6,785 nt of DNA from NCBI GenBank assembly GCA_900769035.1, contig CAAGFD010000228.1, positions 1 to 6,785 of the forward strand. Reading direction: 5' to 3'. The translations under genes and the position numbers were made by a program. This document shows, one piece after another, positions 5,932 through 6,785 of this stretch. The DNA comes from Bacteroidales bacterium. Its GTDB lineage: Bacteria > Bacteroidota > Bacteroidia > Bacteroidales > Paludibacteraceae. Below the pieces are notes generated by a model. The model was not told the origin of the DNA. It made no database searches and saw only the letters and a program-made list of their open reading frames with translations. Position 1 is the stretch's first letter, and each line of letters starts with the position of its first letter.

Positions 5932-6785
5932 ATGAAACGGTTTTATTTTATTCTTACTGCATTAGCATCAATTATTTGCTGTAATGTAAATGCACAATAT
6001 AATGCTAAAATAACTCCTGAAATAGAATTGATGTCTATTATAGGCACTTTATCCGACATGAATAATAATTCTTGTCAACTAACACAATATAAAGAGGATG
6101 TCACTACATACTTCCGGAAGTATCAGAACCATAAATGTTGTAAATTAATACGTGAATACAATACTGAGAATAAAATTTCGTATAACGATTTATTATTCAT
6201 TGCCTTATACTTAAATAATATCAACGGTAAATTGGAGCTAAGTAATATTGATTTAATTCTTAATAAATTGAATAAGTTATCCAAATCAGAGTTAGAAGAA
6301 TTTGTAAAACTAATGAATAATTTTTACTATAGATCTAAATTTAATAATTTCTTCGATAATCACAAATCTCTATACTCTGAATGTGAACAAGCTTATTTAA
6401 ACAGAATTAATGGTCAGGTTAATTACGATATACTCAATAGAATATTTAACAACAAATTACAAAAGCCAAACATTATATTGAGCATATTAAATGGAGATCA
6501 AAACGTCATCTTCTCTTCTATTAACACAATAATAATTGGTAATTTTACTACAGAAACAAGTAATAATACCCAATCTATTTCCTTAAGTGGTGGAATGTAC
6601 AAAGCATATAGTACTATAATGGGTATCATAGAAATGAACACTTCCCATTATCTGTTAAAATCAACTTTAGAACGAGACAATGCTACCAATAAAATATATG
6701 ATTTTTGTAAAGCGCACTTAAATAACTATCAATTAAACAAAGAAGATATATACAGCGATTATATATGCAATACAATTTTTCTCTA
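5932..6785 (+). CDS. Secreted DUF4932-like protein, 3'-truncated by window edge
   Basis: The frame is open from ATG 5932 to the window end, giving 284 residues with no stop. The start is chosen because it yields a clear signal peptide (MKRFYFILTALASIICCNVNA, with probable cleavage before Gln22); the nearby ATG 5922 is in another frame that closes quickly. The Cys16-Cys17 context is not a good lipobox, so a periplasmic or secreted protein is likelier than a lipoprotein. The mature N-terminus (TPEIELMSIIGTLS, a Y-x3-V-x3-F-x-KYQNH segment, then NFYYRSKFNNFFDNHKSLY) resembles what I remember of DUF4932 proteins, Bacteroidota secreted proteins thought to be metallopeptidase-like. No HExxH zinc motif is visible in these 284 residues; it could lie beyond the edge or be absent. 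It lies 14 bases after precursor D, so it is probably co-transcribed; an immunity, processing or target role would be pure inference. Confidence 0.7.
   Translation, partial: MKRFYFILTALASIICCNVNAQYNAKITPEIELMSIIGTLSDMNNNSCQLTQYKEDVTTYFRKYQNHKCCKLIREYNTENKISYNDLLFIALYLNNINGKLELSNIDLILNKLNKLSKSELEEFVKLMNNFYYRSKFNNFFDNHKSLYSECEQAYLNRINGQVNYDILNRIFNNKLQKPNIILSILNGDQNVIFSSINTIIIGNFTTETSNNTQSISLSGGMYKAYSTIMGIIEMNTSHYLLKSTLERDNATNKIYDFCKAHLNNYQLNKEDIYSDYICNTIFL

Overview
The window looks like an accessory, AT-rich stretch of a Bacteroidota genome (Bacteroides/Prevotella/Parabacteroides-like). Three things suggest this: Bacteroidota-type -7 promoter elements (TAnnTTTG), no clear Shine-Dalgarno sequences, and protein families typical of the phylum. 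These families are GG-leader Bacteroidales peptide precursors, a SPASM radical SAM peptide maturase, a C39-peptidase ABC exporter with its HlyD partner, and a DUF4932-like secreted protein. It holds most of a RiPP (ribosomally made, post-translationally modified peptide) locus arranged around one divergent intergenic region.

Layout of the leftward (minus-strand) operon, in transcription order: precursor A (5171-4890), precursor B (4893-4681), radical SAM/SPASM maturase (4688-3357), precursor C (3335-3087), C39 peptidase-ABC transporter (3087-895), and a HlyD-type membrane fusion protein (892 to beyond base 1). Junctions are very tight (4-nt overlap, 8-nt overlap or 4-nt gap, 21-nt gap, 1-nt overlap, 2-nt gap), so the genes are almost certainly co-transcribed and largely translationally coupled. 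A TACCTTTG -7 element sits 42-50 bases upstream of precursor A.

The 461-base gap at 5172-5632 is very AT-rich. It carries divergent TACCTTTG elements, one per strand, and some small palindromes, but no gene. Rightward from it lie precursor D (5633-5917) and, 14 bases later, a secreted protein with a signal peptide that resembles the N-terminal part of DUF4932 proteins (5932 to beyond the window end).

Inferred pathway: four short precursors (82, 70, 93 and 94 residues) share a conserved leader ending in Gly-Gly and have Cys-rich cores (5, 6, 8 and 8 Cys). The radical SAM enzyme would modify the cores in the cytoplasm. The ABC transporter's C39 domain would cut after Gly-Gly during export through the inner membrane, and the HlyD protein would link it to an outer-membrane TolC-like channel not seen here. 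The chemistry of the modification and the activity of the product cannot be read from the sequence. The most striking signals are in the cores: 16 of 27 core Cys have an aromatic residue exactly three positions before them, and precursors C and D share an identical five-Cys spacing module (7-5-6-7).
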